From positions 78,999 through 142,998 of the forward strand of contig JANQSE010000012.1 of the NCBI GenBank assembly GCA_028284195.1: 64,000 bases of DNA, read 5' to 3'. The notes under the pieces were generated by a model. It was not told where the DNA came from, made no database searches, and saw only the letters and a list, made by a program, of their open reading frames with translations. The position numbers and the translations under genes are program-made. Shown piece after piece: positions 17,927 to 27,732 of this stretch. Source of the DNA: Balneola sp. GTDB lineage: Bacteria > Bacteroidota > Rhodothermia > Balneolales > Balneolaceae. Position 1 is the stretch's first letter. Each line of letters begins with the position of its first letter.

Positions 17927-20286
17927 ATTTTAAAAACATGAGATATTGGGTAACTATTCTTTCGCTACTTTTTGTTTGGGGGTGTAGTTCCTCTTATGAT
18001 GTCGAGTATGGGAATGAGATAGTCGGGCTTGGGTCGCCCATTGTATTAGAGTATGACAGTACCAGAATAGTACTTAAAGATTTCTTCATAAACCCGGATA
18101 AACTTGATTCTGTAAAGGTGCCAGTTGGCTTAACGTATAGCTTTTCGGATGACAGGATGCTGCTAACATTATTTGGAGATATAGGGGAGAAATTAGACAT
18201 AGCTTCTTTCTACTTTGGGGAAAGTAAATATGACATTCTACTAAAAAAGACCAACAAGCGGGAAATTACTTTTGCATTAAAAGATGCGGGATATCAGAAG
18301 GTACAAGTTAAAGGGGAGATGAATAGCTGGAACCCAAACGCTACCGTTTTACAGAAGAAAGACGATACATGGAAAGCTACCATGCTTGTAACCGAAGGTA
18401 TTTACCAGTACTTGTTCATGGTTGATGGTAAAGAGATGAAAGATCCGTTAAATCCTGAGGTGGTTTCTAATGGGATGGGAGGAAGTAATAACGTATTAAT
18501 TGTGGGGCAGCCGGATATACTTAAACCAACACTCAAAACCTGGAATTTTGACTCAAAAATAATTTATCTGCAATCCGATTCTCCAAACAATGTAGTGGCA
18601 TTTTGGGAAAACCATCAGCTTAAAACCGAATACAAAGATAATATTGTCAGAGTTTATCTACCTGAGTCTGCAAGAAATGTCGGTCGCTCTCATGTAAGAG
18701 CATGGACGTACAATGAAAGTAATATTTCAAACGATGTGTTGATTCCAGTAGAAAATGGTAAGGTTTTAAAAAGCACGGAAAGCCTCACTCGTCAGGATGT
18801 CCGGGCGTGGAATATGTACTTCATATTAATTGACCGTTTCAAAGATGGAAACCCTGGTAATACTCGAAAAGTCGATGATCCGGATATCCATCCAAAAGCC
18901 AACTATTATGGGGGAGATCTGGCTGGAATTACCCAGAAAATAAAAGACGGATATTTTGACAAGTTGAATGTAAATGCTCTATGGTTATCACCGATTTCTC
19001 AAAACCCGGAAAACGCGTATGGCTTATGGGACAAGGGAGGGATAAAGACTAAGTTTTCAGGCTACCATGGTTACTGGCCTGTTTCTTCCTCTAGGATAGA
19101 TGACCGGTTTGGGACTTCCGAAGAATTTAAAGAACTACTGCGTGTAGCCCACGAAAACGGGATAGCAGTGATTCTCGATTATGTAGCCAATCATGTTCAT
19201 GAACTGCATCCGGTGTATCAAAATAATAAGGATTGGGCAACAAGCTTATATTTACCAGATGGAAGATTAAACACTGAGCTTTGGGATGAGCAGCGTTTAA
19301 CCACCTGGTTCGATGTATTTATGCCTTCACTTGATTTCTCTAATCCTGAGGTAATCGAAACTATGACTGATTCAGCACTTTTCTGGATTCAGGAGTATGA
19401 TCTGGATGGTTTCCGACATGATGCTACAAAGCACATTCAGCTTGAGTTTTGGAGAACATTGACTCGTAAAATGAAGGAAGAAGTGATTGTCCCCCAAAAC
19501 CGCCAGGTATTTCAGGTTGGTGAGACATATGGAAGCAGAGAGTTGGTAGCCAGTTACATAAACTCAGGAATGTTAGACAGTCAGTTCGATTTCAGTATGT
19601 ATGATGCAGGTTTAAATGCATTTGGACAGGATTTATCCTTTACTAATTTGCAAAGCCAGCTTCAGGAGAGTTTTAATTATTTTGGCTATCATCATATGAT
19701 GGGAATCATTTCAGGAAATCATGATAAGCCTCGATTCATTACTCTAACCAGTGGCGAAGTAAGTTGGAGCGAAGACTCTAAACTGGCCGGCTGGACTAGG
19801 GAAATTGGTACACCACAAGCCTTTGCTTATGACAGGCTTAGTATGCTGCACGCTTTTAACCTCACAATTCCGGGAATCCCTGTTACATACATGGGAGATG
19901 AATTTGGGATGCCGGGTGCTAACGATCCTGATAATAGAAGATGGATGCGTTTTAATGATGAAGAATTTAGTGAACTGGAGTTAAGAAACCGCAATATCTA
20001 TTCGAAATTAACAGAACTCAGAACTAGTAATCTTGCCATACTATACGGAGATTTCAATTTTCATCAGGTAGAAGATCATGTTATGGTTTACTCCAGATCT
20101 TACTTTGAACACCAAGTGGTAGTGATTTTTAACAAGGAAAAAGTCGCTAAAGAAATAACTATTGAACTCAAAGATGGTTTTGACTATACCAGATTGATTT
20201 CAAACTTTGGAAATGATTTTAAAGTAGATGAGAATACTCTTACAGTAAGCTTACCATCCAATTCATTCGAAATTTTAACACTATAA
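17923..20286 (+). CDS. GH13 lipoprotein, cyclomaltodextrinase/neopullulanase-like
   Basis: 787 residues with a lipoprotein signal (candidate Cys21 in FVWGC; Trp at -2 is unusual). The N-terminal domains include a CBM48-type module (about 125-195, VKGEMNSWNPN). The GH13 barrel has I DYVANH (419-424), II GFRHD with nucleophile D500, III GETYG with E534, and IV GNHD with D601. The region II and IV sequences and the N-terminal CBM48 fit the cyclomaltodextrinase/neopullulanase group, comparable to SusA. It probably cuts imported oligosaccharides in the periplasm or on the outer membrane. It overlaps the preceding amylase stop (ATGA), indicating coupled translation. Confidence 0.92.
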   Translation: MNFKNMRYWVTILSLLFVWGCSSSYDVEYGNEIVGLGSPIVLEYDSTRIVLKDFFINPDKLDSVKVPVGLTYSFSDDRMLLTLFGDIGEKLDIASFYFGESKYDILLKKTNKREITFALKDAGYQKVQVKGEMNSWNPNATVLQKKDDTWKATMLVTEGIYQYLFMVDGKEMKDPLNPEVVSNGMGGSNNVLIVGQPDILKPTLKTWNFDSKIIYLQSDSPNNVVAFWENHQLKTEYKDNIVRVYLPESARNVGRSHVRAWTYNESNISNDVLIPVENGKVLKSTESLTRQDVRAWNMYFILIDRFKDGNPGNTRKVDDPDIHPKANYYGGDLAGITQKIKDGYFDKLNVNALWLSPISQNPENAYGLWDKGGIKTKFSGYHGYWPVSSSRIDDRFGTSEEFKELLRVAHENGIAVILDYVANHVHELHPVYQNNKDWATSLYLPDGRLNTELWDEQRLTTWFDVFMPSLDFSNPEVIETMTDSALFWIQEYDLDGFRHDATKHIQLEFWRTLTRKMKEEVIVPQNRQVFQVGETYGSRELVASYINSGMLDSQFDFSMYDAGLNAFGQDLSFTNLQSQLQESFNYFGYHHMMGIISGNHDKPRFITLTSGEVSWSEDSKLAGWTREIGTPQAFAYDRLSMLHAFNLTIPGIPVTYMGDEFGMPGANDPDNRRWMRFNDEEFSELELRNRNIYSKLTELRTSNLAILYGDFNFHQVEDHVMVYSRSYFEHQVVVIFNKEKVAKEITIELKDGFDYTRLISNFGNDFKVDENTLTVSLPSNSFEILTL

Positions 20287-20295
20287 ATAATCAAA

Positions 20296-21660
20296 ATGAT
20301 AAAGAGATCTATATTACTGATTCTGTTAGCTGTTGTTAGTTTTGTGGCATGTACTCCTTCAGAAAAGCCAATAAATAAAAAACAAAGCGAAGTTGTTCAT
20401 CCGGAATGGAGTAAAAACGCTAACATTTACGAAGTCAATATTCGCCAGTATTCAGAAGAAGGCACATTCGATGCCTTCAGAAAAGACCTTCCCCGTTTAA
20501 AAGAAATGGGTGTTAAGATTTTATGGCTTATGCCTGTTCATCCAATCGGAAAAATAAATAGAAAAGATACCGAAGAAAGCAGAGGCAGCTACTACTCCGT
20601 TGCTGATTATAAAGATATAAACCCAAACTTCGGCACAAAAGAAGATTTCCGGGAACTGGTAGATGCCGCACATAAAATGGGTGTTAAACTGATTATTGAT
20701 TGGGTAGCAAATCATTCGGCCTGGGATAATTCCTGGACAGAGAATAAAGATTGGTATGAATTAGATGAAGAAGGAGGATTTATGCCTCCAAGAGGCACCG
20801 ATTGGACGGATGTAATTCAACTAAATTATGAAAATGAAGAAATGAGAGCAGCGATGTTGGATGCTCTGAAATATTGGGTTGAAGAGTTTGATATCGATGG
20901 GTACCGATGTGACGTTGCAGGAATGGTTCCCATAGATTTTTGGGAGAATGCCCGGGTTGAGCTGGATAAAATCAAGCCGATATTTATGTTGGCAGAAGAT
21001 GGAGAACCGGAACTCTTGCATAAAGCTTTTGATATGAATTACGCCTGGGAGTATGCTCACATAATTCGCGAAATTGCGAAAGGTGAGCAAACCTTTGAAG
21101 ATTTAGATGCGTTGTTTGAACGAGATAGTAAGCGATTTCCTGATAATGCGTATCGAATGTATTTCACTTCCAATCACGATGAAAACTCGTGGAATGGAAC
21201 TGATCCGGAGATGTACGGAAATAACTTTGAGAACTTTGCAGTTTTATCAGCTACTGTAAAAGGCATGCCGCTTATTTATAATGGTCAGGAAAGTGGATTG
21301 GATAAACGTCTCGAGTTTTTTGAAAAAGACCAAATTGAGTGGAAAGACTATAGATATTCTGATTTTTATAAAATACTGCTAAAGCTTAATACCGAAAACA
21401 AAGCACTTTGGAATGGATCATATGGCGGCACAACTGAAAGGATAGAATCGCCAAGTGGAACTTACGCCTTTAAAAGAAAGAAAGGTAATCATGAAATTAT
21501 AGTAGCCATAAATAATAATTCTGTACCTGCTACTATTTTGCTGCCTCAATGGGGACATAACAACTATGCAGTTTATGGAGTTTTGGAAGGCTTAACTGAT
21601 TTGTCTGAAATTAGGCTTCCGGCACATGATTGGTTCATTATTTCAACACTTAATGATTAA
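20296..21660 (+). CDS. GH13 alpha-amylase lipoprotein (compact form)
   Basis: 454 residues with a clear lipobox (FVAC, Cys19) and almost directly a GH13 barrel with no extra modules. Catalytic blocks: I DWVANH (from D135), II GYRCD with nucleophile D206, III LAEDGE with E234, IV SNHDEN with D295. The length and motifs fit small periplasmic alpha-amylases or maltogenic enzymes. It lies 9 bases after the previous GH13 gene and 17 before the sugar transporter. With the other two it gives a surface-to-periplasm cascade. Confidence 0.92.
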   Translation: MIKRSILLILLAVVSFVACTPSEKPINKKQSEVVHPEWSKNANIYEVNIRQYSEEGTFDAFRKDLPRLKEMGVKILWLMPVHPIGKINRKDTEESRGSYYSVADYKDINPNFGTKEDFRELVDAAHKMGVKLIIDWVANHSAWDNSWTENKDWYELDEEGGFMPPRGTDWTDVIQLNYENEEMRAAMLDALKYWVEEFDIDGYRCDVAGMVPIDFWENARVELDKIKPIFMLAEDGEPELLHKAFDMNYAWEYAHIIREIAKGEQTFEDLDALFERDSKRFPDNAYRMYFTSNHDENSWNGTDPEMYGNNFENFAVLSATVKGMPLIYNGQESGLDKRLEFFEKDQIEWKDYRYSDFYKILLKLNTENKALWNGSYGGTTERIESPSGTYAFKRKKGNHEIIVAINNNSVPATILLPQWGHNNYAVYGVLEGLTDLSEIRLPAHDWFIISTLND

Positions 21661-21677
21661 TTGAAAAAGGAAAATGG

Positions 21678-23045
21678 ATGTCTGAACAAAACACTGATAC
21701 AAAACCAAAACTGAGTTTTTGGCAAATTTGGAATATGAGTTTTGGATTCCTTGGAATTCAGTTTGGCTTTGCACTCCAAGGCGGCTTTATGTCCAGAATA
21801 TTCCAAACTCTTGGAGCAGAAAAAGACGCTATCCCTTTACTTTGGATTGCCGCTCCATTAACGGGACTTCTAGTACAGCCCATTATCGGGTACTTAAGTG
21901 ACAGAACCTGGAATGTACGATTTGGTAGGCGAAGGCCTTATTTTTTGATTGGGGCAGTTCTTAGCTCAATCACACTGTTATTTGTTCCGCATTCTCCTTA
22001 CTTATGGGTAGCTGCTGGTTGTTTATGGATTCTGGATGCATCTATCAATATAAGTATGGAGCCGTTTCGGGCCTTGGTTGCAGATAAATTACCAGAATCG
22101 CAACGCTCCTATGGGTTTGTAGTACAAACATTGATTATTGGTATCGGTACATGGATTGCCAGTAACTTGCCATGGATAGTAAGCCAGCTTGGTGTTTCAA
22201 ATGAAGCAGCAGCTGGAGTTGTGCCGATGTCTGTAAAAGTTGCTTTTGGGATTGGAGCCTTTGTATTCATTTCAACCATTCTTTGGACCATTTTTACTAC
22301 AGATGAATATCCTCCGGAGGACATGGAAGCCTTCGAAAAGGAAAAGGCTGAAAATGCAGGCTTCTTTCACGGCATTAAAGAGATTTTTTCAAACATCTCA
22401 AATATGCCGATTGTAATGAGAAAATTGGGGGTGGTGCAATTTTTTAGTTGGTTTGCATTTTTTACCATGTGGAGTTTTGCAGTTCCTGCTTTAACGGAAC
22501 ATGTATTTGTTGCTCCGGCCCCTTTAGCAGATGCTTTAAATTTTGATGCAGCTAATAAAGCATATAATGATGCTGCCAATCTGGTTGGATCGTACATGGG
22601 TACTTACGGACTGTCTTCAATGTTCTTTGCTCTGTTGTTAACTTTTGTAACGAGTAAAATCCAAATCAATAGAAAGCTAGTTCATTTCGGATCTTTGTTA
22701 GTAGGTGGAGTTGGTTTTATAAGTATGTACTTCGTCCCATCAAACTCAACAGCAATGCTGAATCTTAGTTTTATCTGCGTTGGTATTGCCTGGGGTAGCA
22801 TTCTTTCCATGCCTTATGCAATGCTTTCCAGTAGCATTGATCCTAAGAAAATGGGTCTATATATGGGGTTGTTCAATATGTTCATTGTTATACCCCAAAT
22901 TATAGCTGCTTTGGGAGGAATTAACTTTCTGTACAAAACGATATTTGGAGAAGCTACTATTGGCACTATGTTATTAGCAGGGACATGCCTCATAATTGCA
23001 GGGCTTAGCAATTTTTTAATTACGGAGCAGGAAGCAATACGATAA
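21678..23045 (+). CDS. MFS sugar transporter, SLC45/maltose-sucrose type
   Basis: 455 residues with about 12 hydrophobic helices. The GRRRPYFLIG loop after helix 2-3 and the later LVADKLPESQRSYGF block are typical of the SLC45/GPH-like maltose and sucrose proton symporters of bacteria. It has AAAAGG upstream of ATG 21678. It is the last gene of the maltodextrin run, where it would bring maltose or short maltodextrins across the inner membrane. Neither an ABC transporter nor a maltose phosphorylase is present in the locus. Confidence 0.9.
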   Translation: MSEQNTDTKPKLSFWQIWNMSFGFLGIQFGFALQGGFMSRIFQTLGAEKDAIPLLWIAAPLTGLLVQPIIGYLSDRTWNVRFGRRRPYFLIGAVLSSITLLFVPHSPYLWVAAGCLWILDASINISMEPFRALVADKLPESQRSYGFVVQTLIIGIGTWIASNLPWIVSQLGVSNEAAAGVVPMSVKVAFGIGAFVFISTILWTIFTTDEYPPEDMEAFEKEKAENAGFFHGIKEIFSNISNMPIVMRKLGVVQFFSWFAFFTMWSFAVPALTEHVFVAPAPLADALNFDAANKAYNDAANLVGSYMGTYGLSSMFFALLLTFVTSKIQINRKLVHFGSLLVGGVGFISMYFVPSNSTAMLNLSFICVGIAWGSILSMPYAMLSSSIDPKKMGLYMGLFNMFIVIPQIIAALGGINFLYKTIFGEATIGTMLLAGTCLIIAGLSNFLITEQEAIR

Positions 23046-23083
23046 GTTGTAACCGTTATTAAACTAATTGTACTTCTATCATT

Positions 23084-23233
23084 TTGCAAAGCTGGTATGC
23101 TATAAATGAATTCCTATATGAATACAAAGTAGTAATTAAGCCAGGTTTTAAAGATGATCCTTTACATGCCTACTGTGATATAAGGATTGATGAGCACAAA
23201 ATAAATAGCACTAAGGCGGGGAATTATTCTTAA
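23084..23233 (+). CDS. Candidate small protein, 49 residues
   Basis: This open frame runs from TTG 23084 to TAA 23231-23233 in the gap after the sugar transporter. The translation reads like a real protein (EFLYEYKVVIKPGFKDDPL, then HAYCDIRIDEH), with balanced charges and alternating strand-like residues rather than the low-complexity look of noncoding AT-rich DNA. Its stop is 9 bases before the ATG of the next gene, as in an operon. Against it: no ATG, no clear ribosome binding site, and no family recognised. Confidence 0.35.
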   Translation: MQSWYAINEFLYEYKVVIKPGFKDDPLHAYCDIRIDEHKINSTKAGNYS

Positions 23234-23242
23234 GTTTTGTCC

Positions 23243-23770
23243 ATGAAGTTAGATAACAAGTACTTTCCAATCTTTATGGTTGTGGTAGCCGTTCTTTCAG
23301 CAGTTGCCATCGTGTATTCATCATTTTCTTATAAAACAACTCAAAAAGAGCGATTTCAGAAAGCTATAGTAGAACATGACTCTTTAATGAGTAAACCCAG
23401 GTTAGTAATTAATACTTCAGATTCAATCCGGTTTAACCAATTAACAGGTAAAGATTTTGTAGTAGTATTTTGGGCAACATGGTCAGAGAAATCTGATTTA
23501 ATGATGCAGGAAATATATACTCTTCAGGATCAGATAGATTCTTTGATAGTAATTTCTGCTCTGGTTTTAGATGCTCATGAAACTATTGATCAGAATCAGT
23601 TAAATGACAGTTTTATCCACATTGATGGGGCTTCTCTTTATAATGAGTTAAAAGTTCCGGGAATTCCTTCCTACATATTATTCAGTAAATACGGAAGCTT
23701 CAAATATGCACATATAGGTTACCAAGAAAATGCAGGTTATCGGGTGTTGAAAGAAAAGATCAATGAGTAA
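23243..23770 (+). CDS. Membrane-anchored thioredoxin-fold protein lacking the CxxC cysteines
   Basis: Start placed at ATG 23243; a TTG two codons earlier is possible. The product has 175 residues: one N-terminal membrane anchor (about 7-29), then a periplasmic thioredoxin/TlpA-like fold. The strand-turn that normally carries WCxxC reads FWATWSEKSD (W80-S-E-K-S84), so both redox cysteines are serines. The cis-proline loop (PGIPSYILF) is kept. It therefore cannot act as a disulfide reductase by the usual chemistry and may be a binding or scaffold protein. It overlaps the pabC-like gene by 8 bases. Confidence 0.8.
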   Translation: MKLDNKYFPIFMVVVAVLSAVAIVYSSFSYKTTQKERFQKAIVEHDSLMSKPRLVINTSDSIRFNQLTGKDFVVVFWATWSEKSDLMMQEIYTLQDQIDSLIVISALVLDAHETIDQNQLNDSFIHIDGASLYNELKVPGIPSYILFSKYGSFKYAHIGYQENAGYRVLKEKINE

Positions 23771-24617
23771 TCATCAATATGTAATTGTAAATGGCGCGCT
23801 GGCTTCTGCCAACGAAAAAATATTTCCTGTTTCATCACGCGGGGTGGCTTATGGTGATGGGTGTTTTACTACGCTTAGAAGCTACAGTGGAAACTTTTTA
23901 TTCTTTGATAAACATATTTCAAGATTACAAGAAGGAGCTCAATATCTTGGGATAAACTTCGACTTAAAAGTAGAAGAAATACACTCACAGGTAGATACTC
24001 TTCTATCAAAGAATAATTTGTATGGATCTGATTGTATAATAAAAATACTGTTACTCCGGCAAGGAGAAAGAGGGTTTAGTGCTGTCTCTAATGAATGCTC
24101 TTACTTTATAACAACTGTAAATCTTTCTGGGAATAAGAGGCCTGTCATACTGCGATCAGTTGAAACAAGAGCGATCCCAGCAATTTCATTATCCAGAAAA
24201 TTCAAGTTAACTAACAGTATTAATTATATAAAAGCAGTTCAGGAAGCAGAACGAAAAGGCGGGAATGATGCATTAATGTTAACGGTTGATGGCAATATCA
24301 GCGAAACAACCATTGCCAATATTTTTTGGATCAAAGGCAATCGGGTTTTTACCCCTTCTGCATCATGTGATATACTTCCGGGAATAACTCGATCTTTGGT
24401 TATTGGCTTGTGTAACAACAATCTGAATGTCGAAGTTATTGAAGGTGAATTCAAATTGGATGAGGCATTAGATGCTGAGGTGGTTTTCGTAAGTAACTCT
24501 GTGCGCGAAATAACAGCTGTATCTGAAATAGATGAATATCACTTTGATGTGAGAAATCCTATCCTGAAAAAAATAAAAGAGCATTTTGAGATTTATAAAC
24601 TGGCTAATCTGAAATAA
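23763..24617 (+). CDS. pabC: Class IV PLP enzyme, probable aminodeoxychorismate lyase
   Basis: 284 residues of the class IV aminotransferase fold. The RGVAYGDGCFTTLR block is near residue 26, the PLP lysine is probably K148 (KFKLTNSINY), and a SET motif follows at 180-182 (DGNISETTIANIFW) with LPGITR downstream. The fold is shared by aminodeoxychorismate lyase (PabC), branched-chain and D-amino acid aminotransferases. The Lys-x-x-Asn-Ser spacing and the directly adjoining folC favour PabC, which makes p-aminobenzoate for folate. Confidence in the fold is high; in the exact reaction it is moderate. Confidence 0.78.
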   Translation: MSNHQYVIVNGALASANEKIFPVSSRGVAYGDGCFTTLRSYSGNFLFFDKHISRLQEGAQYLGINFDLKVEEIHSQVDTLLSKNNLYGSDCIIKILLLRQGERGFSAVSNECSYFITTVNLSGNKRPVILRSVETRAIPAISLSRKFKLTNSINYIKAVQEAERKGGNDALMLTVDGNISETTIANIFWIKGNRVFTPSASCDILPGITRSLVIGLCNNNLNVEVIEGEFKLDEALDAEVVFVSNSVREITAVSEIDEYHFDVRNPILKKIKEHFEIYKLANLK

Positions 24618-25882
24618 TGAGTTCTTTTTATTCAATTAATGATGTTTGGAACTATTTAGATACTATCCCAAAATTTCATGATAAAGGAGTAAATGCCACT
24701 AATTTTACTCTCAAAAATATTATCGATTTTTGTGAATCAATAGGGAACCCACAAAATAGCTATCCATCAATTCATGTGGCAGGCACGAACGGCAAAGGAA
24801 CAACCTGCTATTTACTGGAAGCTGTTTATAAACAAGCCGGATTTAAACCAGGAATGTTTACTTCCCCACATTTACTTCGATACAACGAACGGATCCGTAT
24901 AAGTGGCGAAGAGGCACATGATGTTATGATCTTGCACTTCTTCCAGAAATTTGAATTGGAGCTCAAAAAGACTTCTCTGACCTATTTTGAAATTAGTACG
25001 GCTTTAGCATTCTGGATTTTTTCTGAAAAGAAAATAGATATAGCGATCATCGAAGCCGGGTTAGGAGGGAGGCTTGATTCAACCAACATCATTAGCCCTG
25101 AACTCTCAATCATAACAAATATAGGCTTGGATCATCAGGATATACTGGGAGATAGCATTGAAGAAATTGCTTTCGAGAAGGTGGGTATCGTGAAAGAAGG
25201 TATTCCTGTAATTCTTGGAAACATCAATTCAACGGCAGAACGTGTAATTAAAGAACAAGCTGAAAAGAAGAATTCCGTTGCCATTAAATGCAGAGACATA
25301 AATCCGGATTGGGATAATGGAAAGGTTCGCATTAGCAATGACAACTTCAGTACAAATCTAGTTGAGCCTGTTAACAGGTGGAATGTAGCATCAGTTTTTC
25401 TTGCAGTTAAAGCGTTGAAGAGCAAATTTGATGTAAGTAAAGATGATTTCAAAAAGATGTTGGGATCATTTAAAGGCGTACCTGCCCGGTTCGAAAAACT
25501 GCATCCCGAAAAGGATTGGTATTTCAGTGGTGCTCATAACAAGGAAGCACTGGAATCCACATGTAACACAGCGAATGAGATATCACCAAAAAAGCCTGTT
25601 TTTATCTTTTCGATGATGAAAGACAAAGTAAACTCTGAAATGATTAGCCTTTACAAGCCATATAAGAATATATATTACTTTGATATGGAAACGGAAAGAG
25701 GAGCAAGCTTTAAAGATATTCAACAATGGTTTCCAGTAAAAAAAATAGATAAAAGCACTGCAAAAAGTATTTTAAAGGAATTAGAGACTTCATTAGTTAT
25801 TTTTACAGGAAGTTTTTACTTTTACAGCACAGTTAAGCGATGGGTTAACAAAAGTAAATCCCATCAATCTTTCCTTACCTGA
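24617..25882 (+). CDS. folC: Folylpolyglutamate/dihydrofolate synthase
   Basis: 421 residues, Mur-ligase-like family. ATP loop GTNGKGT (56-62), followed by TSPHLLRYNERIRI, AGLGGRLDSTN and NIGLDHQDILG, all classical FolC signatures. It adds glutamates to (dihydro)folate and, in the bifunctional form, to dihydropteroate. Its ATG shares one base with the stop of the pabC-like gene (TAATG), so the two folate genes are translationally coupled. Confidence 0.95.
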   Translation: MSSFYSINDVWNYLDTIPKFHDKGVNATNFTLKNIIDFCESIGNPQNSYPSIHVAGTNGKGTTCYLLEAVYKQAGFKPGMFTSPHLLRYNERIRISGEEAHDVMILHFFQKFELELKKTSLTYFEISTALAFWIFSEKKIDIAIIEAGLGGRLDSTNIISPELSIITNIGLDHQDILGDSIEEIAFEKVGIVKEGIPVILGNINSTAERVIKEQAEKKNSVAIKCRDINPDWDNGKVRISNDNFSTNLVEPVNRWNVASVFLAVKALKSKFDVSKDDFKKMLGSFKGVPARFEKLHPEKDWYFSGAHNKEALESTCNTANEISPKKPVFIFSMMKDKVNSEMISLYKPYKNIYYFDMETERGASFKDIQQWFPVKKIDKSTAKSILKELETSLVIFTGSFYFYSTVKRWVNKSKSHQSFLT

Positions 25883-25979
25883 TTGAGTGTCATAAAAATT
25901 ATCAAATAAAGATAATGAGGCATTCACCCCAAACTCAGTAAGTATTCAAATAGTTGTATCGTAATATTTAAAGTTTTTT

Positions 25980-27623
25980 ATGTCAGATAATCAGACCGTA
26001 AATCTAACGGCTGGGGAACTGGAATCCTTAGAAAAAAAGAAATTACCCGAGCTTAAAATACTCGCCAAAATGATTGGTGTTAAACGTGTTACAGGCGTTA
26101 AAAAGCAAGAGCTCATTGCTAAAATTCGTGAAGTTTCAAATTCAAAACCAAAAGGTATTACAGTAAAGCTTCGGCCTAGAAATGAGCCGCTTCCAACTTC
26201 GGTAGAAATTATTTCAGATGATAAAACGGAAACGGCAAAGCCAGAAAATGGAAGAGAGGAAGCTCGACAAGAAATAACCGCGGATGATTATAAAAAGGAA
26301 CAATCATCCCGCAAAGATGATGAATTGCTGGAGTATGGCGGGCAGTCTCATATAGTTTCGTACAAGAAAAAAGAAGAGGAACCGCAAAAAGAACAACACC
26401 CGAAAGAGAATAGTAATATAAAGCATAAAAAGCCGGAGCAGGATGTTCTTCCTGAGTCGGATGCCCCCACGTTACAAGAGCGTATTGATGAATTAACACC
26501 ACAGCTGGGGCCTTATTTGTTTAATGAAGGCACGCTGGAAATTTTACCGGATGGATATGGCTTTCTTCGTTCTGTAAACTACAATTACAAAGCCAGCCCG
26601 GATGATATTTATGTTTCACCATCTCAAATAAAACGTTTCAGGCTTAAAAGTGGCGACTGCGTAATCGGAATTATTCGCCCTCCAAAAGTTGGAGAAAGAT
26701 ATTTTGCTTTGCTTAGAGTGGAAGGCGTAAACGGGCGCGTTCCTAAAGACATGGACAATCGACAGGAATTTGATGATATGCTTCCAATTCATCCGGACGA
26801 GAGATACGTGATGGAATATGATCCGAGTAACTATTCAACCCGTTTTATCGATTTATTTGCGCCGCTGGGTAAAGGGCAGCGCGGTTTGATTGTAGCACAA
26901 CCTAAAACCGGAAAAACAACGTTACTTCGGGGTATCGCCAATGCAGTAGCCACTAATCACCCGAATGCAAAAATTCTGATTTTGCTGATTGATGAGCGCC
27001 CTGAAGAAGTAACCGAAATGGAACGTACCGTTAAAGGTGCAGAAGTTGTTGCTTCTACTTTTGATGAAAAACCAGAAAATCATATTGATCTGGCTGAAAT
27101 CACCTTTATGAAGGCTAAAAGGCTGGTAGAGGGTGGTCACGATGTAATACTGCTTCTAGATTCTATTACGCGCCTTGCACGAGCTTATAATGTGAAGGCG
27201 AGTAATAAAGGAAGAACTATGACTGGTGGTGTAGATTCGGAAGCGTTGAAGAAACCACGCCAGTTATTCAGTTCTGCCCGCAATATCGAAAACGGTGGTT
27301 CATTGACCATCCTGGCAACTGCTTTGGTTGATACAGGTTCCCGAATGGACGATGTGATTTTCGAGGAATTTAAAGGAACTGGTAATATGGAAATTGTTTT
27401 AGACCGCCGTATTTCAGACCGCAGAATGTACCCGGCTATTGATGTATTCAGAAGCGGAACCCGCCGCGAAGAATTATTGGTAGCTGAAGAGGAGAGAGAA
27501 AAGGTTGTACTATTACGTCGCTATATGACCAACATGAATGCTTTTGAAGCGATGGAATTTCTACTCAAACAAATCAAAGGAACAAAAACCAACGAAGAGT
27601 TTTTGATCTCGATGAATAAGTAG
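25980..27623 (+). CDS. rho: Transcription termination factor Rho with long charged N-terminal insert
   Basis: 547 residues, compared with about 420 in E. coli. A Rho N-terminal SAP-like helix bundle (about 13-50) is followed by a low-complexity Lys/Glu-rich insert (about 50-160). The cold-shock-like RNA-binding domain comes next ([10 protein letters not shown]), then the hexameric ATPase with Walker A QPKTGKTT (about 307-314), Walker [10 protein letters not shown], and the Q-loop/R-loop region. Such inserts are common in Bacteroidota and related phyla. It is the last core gene before the integron-like region. Confidence 0.97.
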   Translation: MSDNQTVNLTAGELESLEKKKLPELKILAKMIGVKRVTGVKKQELIAKIREVSNSKPKGITVKLRPRNEPLPTSVEIISDDKTETAKPENGREEARQEITADDYKKEQSSRKDDELLEYGGQSHIVSYKKKEEEPQKEQHPKENSNIKHKKPEQDVLPESDAPTLQERIDELTPQLGPYLFNEGTLEILPDGYGFLRSVNYNYKASPDDIYVSPSQIKRFRLKSGDCVIGIIRPPKVGERYFALLRVEGVNGRVPKDMDNRQEFDDMLPIHPDERYVMEYDPSNYSTRFIDLFAPLGKGQRGLIVAQPKTGKTTLLRGIANAVATNHPNAKILILLIDERPEEVTEMERTVKGAEVVASTFDEKPENHIDLAEITFMKAKRLVEGGHDVILLLDSITRLARAYNVKASNKGRTMTGGVDSEALKKPRQLFSSARNIENGGSLTILATALVDTGSRMDDVIFEEFKGTGNMEIVLDRRISDRRMYPAIDVFRSGTRREELLVAEEEREKVVLLRRYMTNMNAFEAMEFLLKQIKGTKTNEEFLISMNK

Positions 27624-27694
27624 AAGCGGATTTTTCTTGCTAATTTATTAATCTTTGTTTCATTGGTTGGGGGAGTAATAGTAACTACGACATT

Positions 27695-27723
27695 AACGGG
27701 CGTGCTTTAAGATGCACCAGTTT
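27695..27723 (-). repeat. attC-like imperfect palindrome 1 (next to rho)
   Basis: On the plus strand AACGGGCGTGC (27695-27705) pairs with GCACCAGTTT (27714-27723) around an 8-base loop. The pairs are AAC with GTT, then G-C, a bulged C, and GTGC with GCAC. AAC...GTT ends plus an extrahelical base on one arm are the layout of a folded integron attC site, although this one is short. It marks the left end of the accessory block. Confidence 0.45.
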
Positions 27724-27732
27724 AATGAATAG

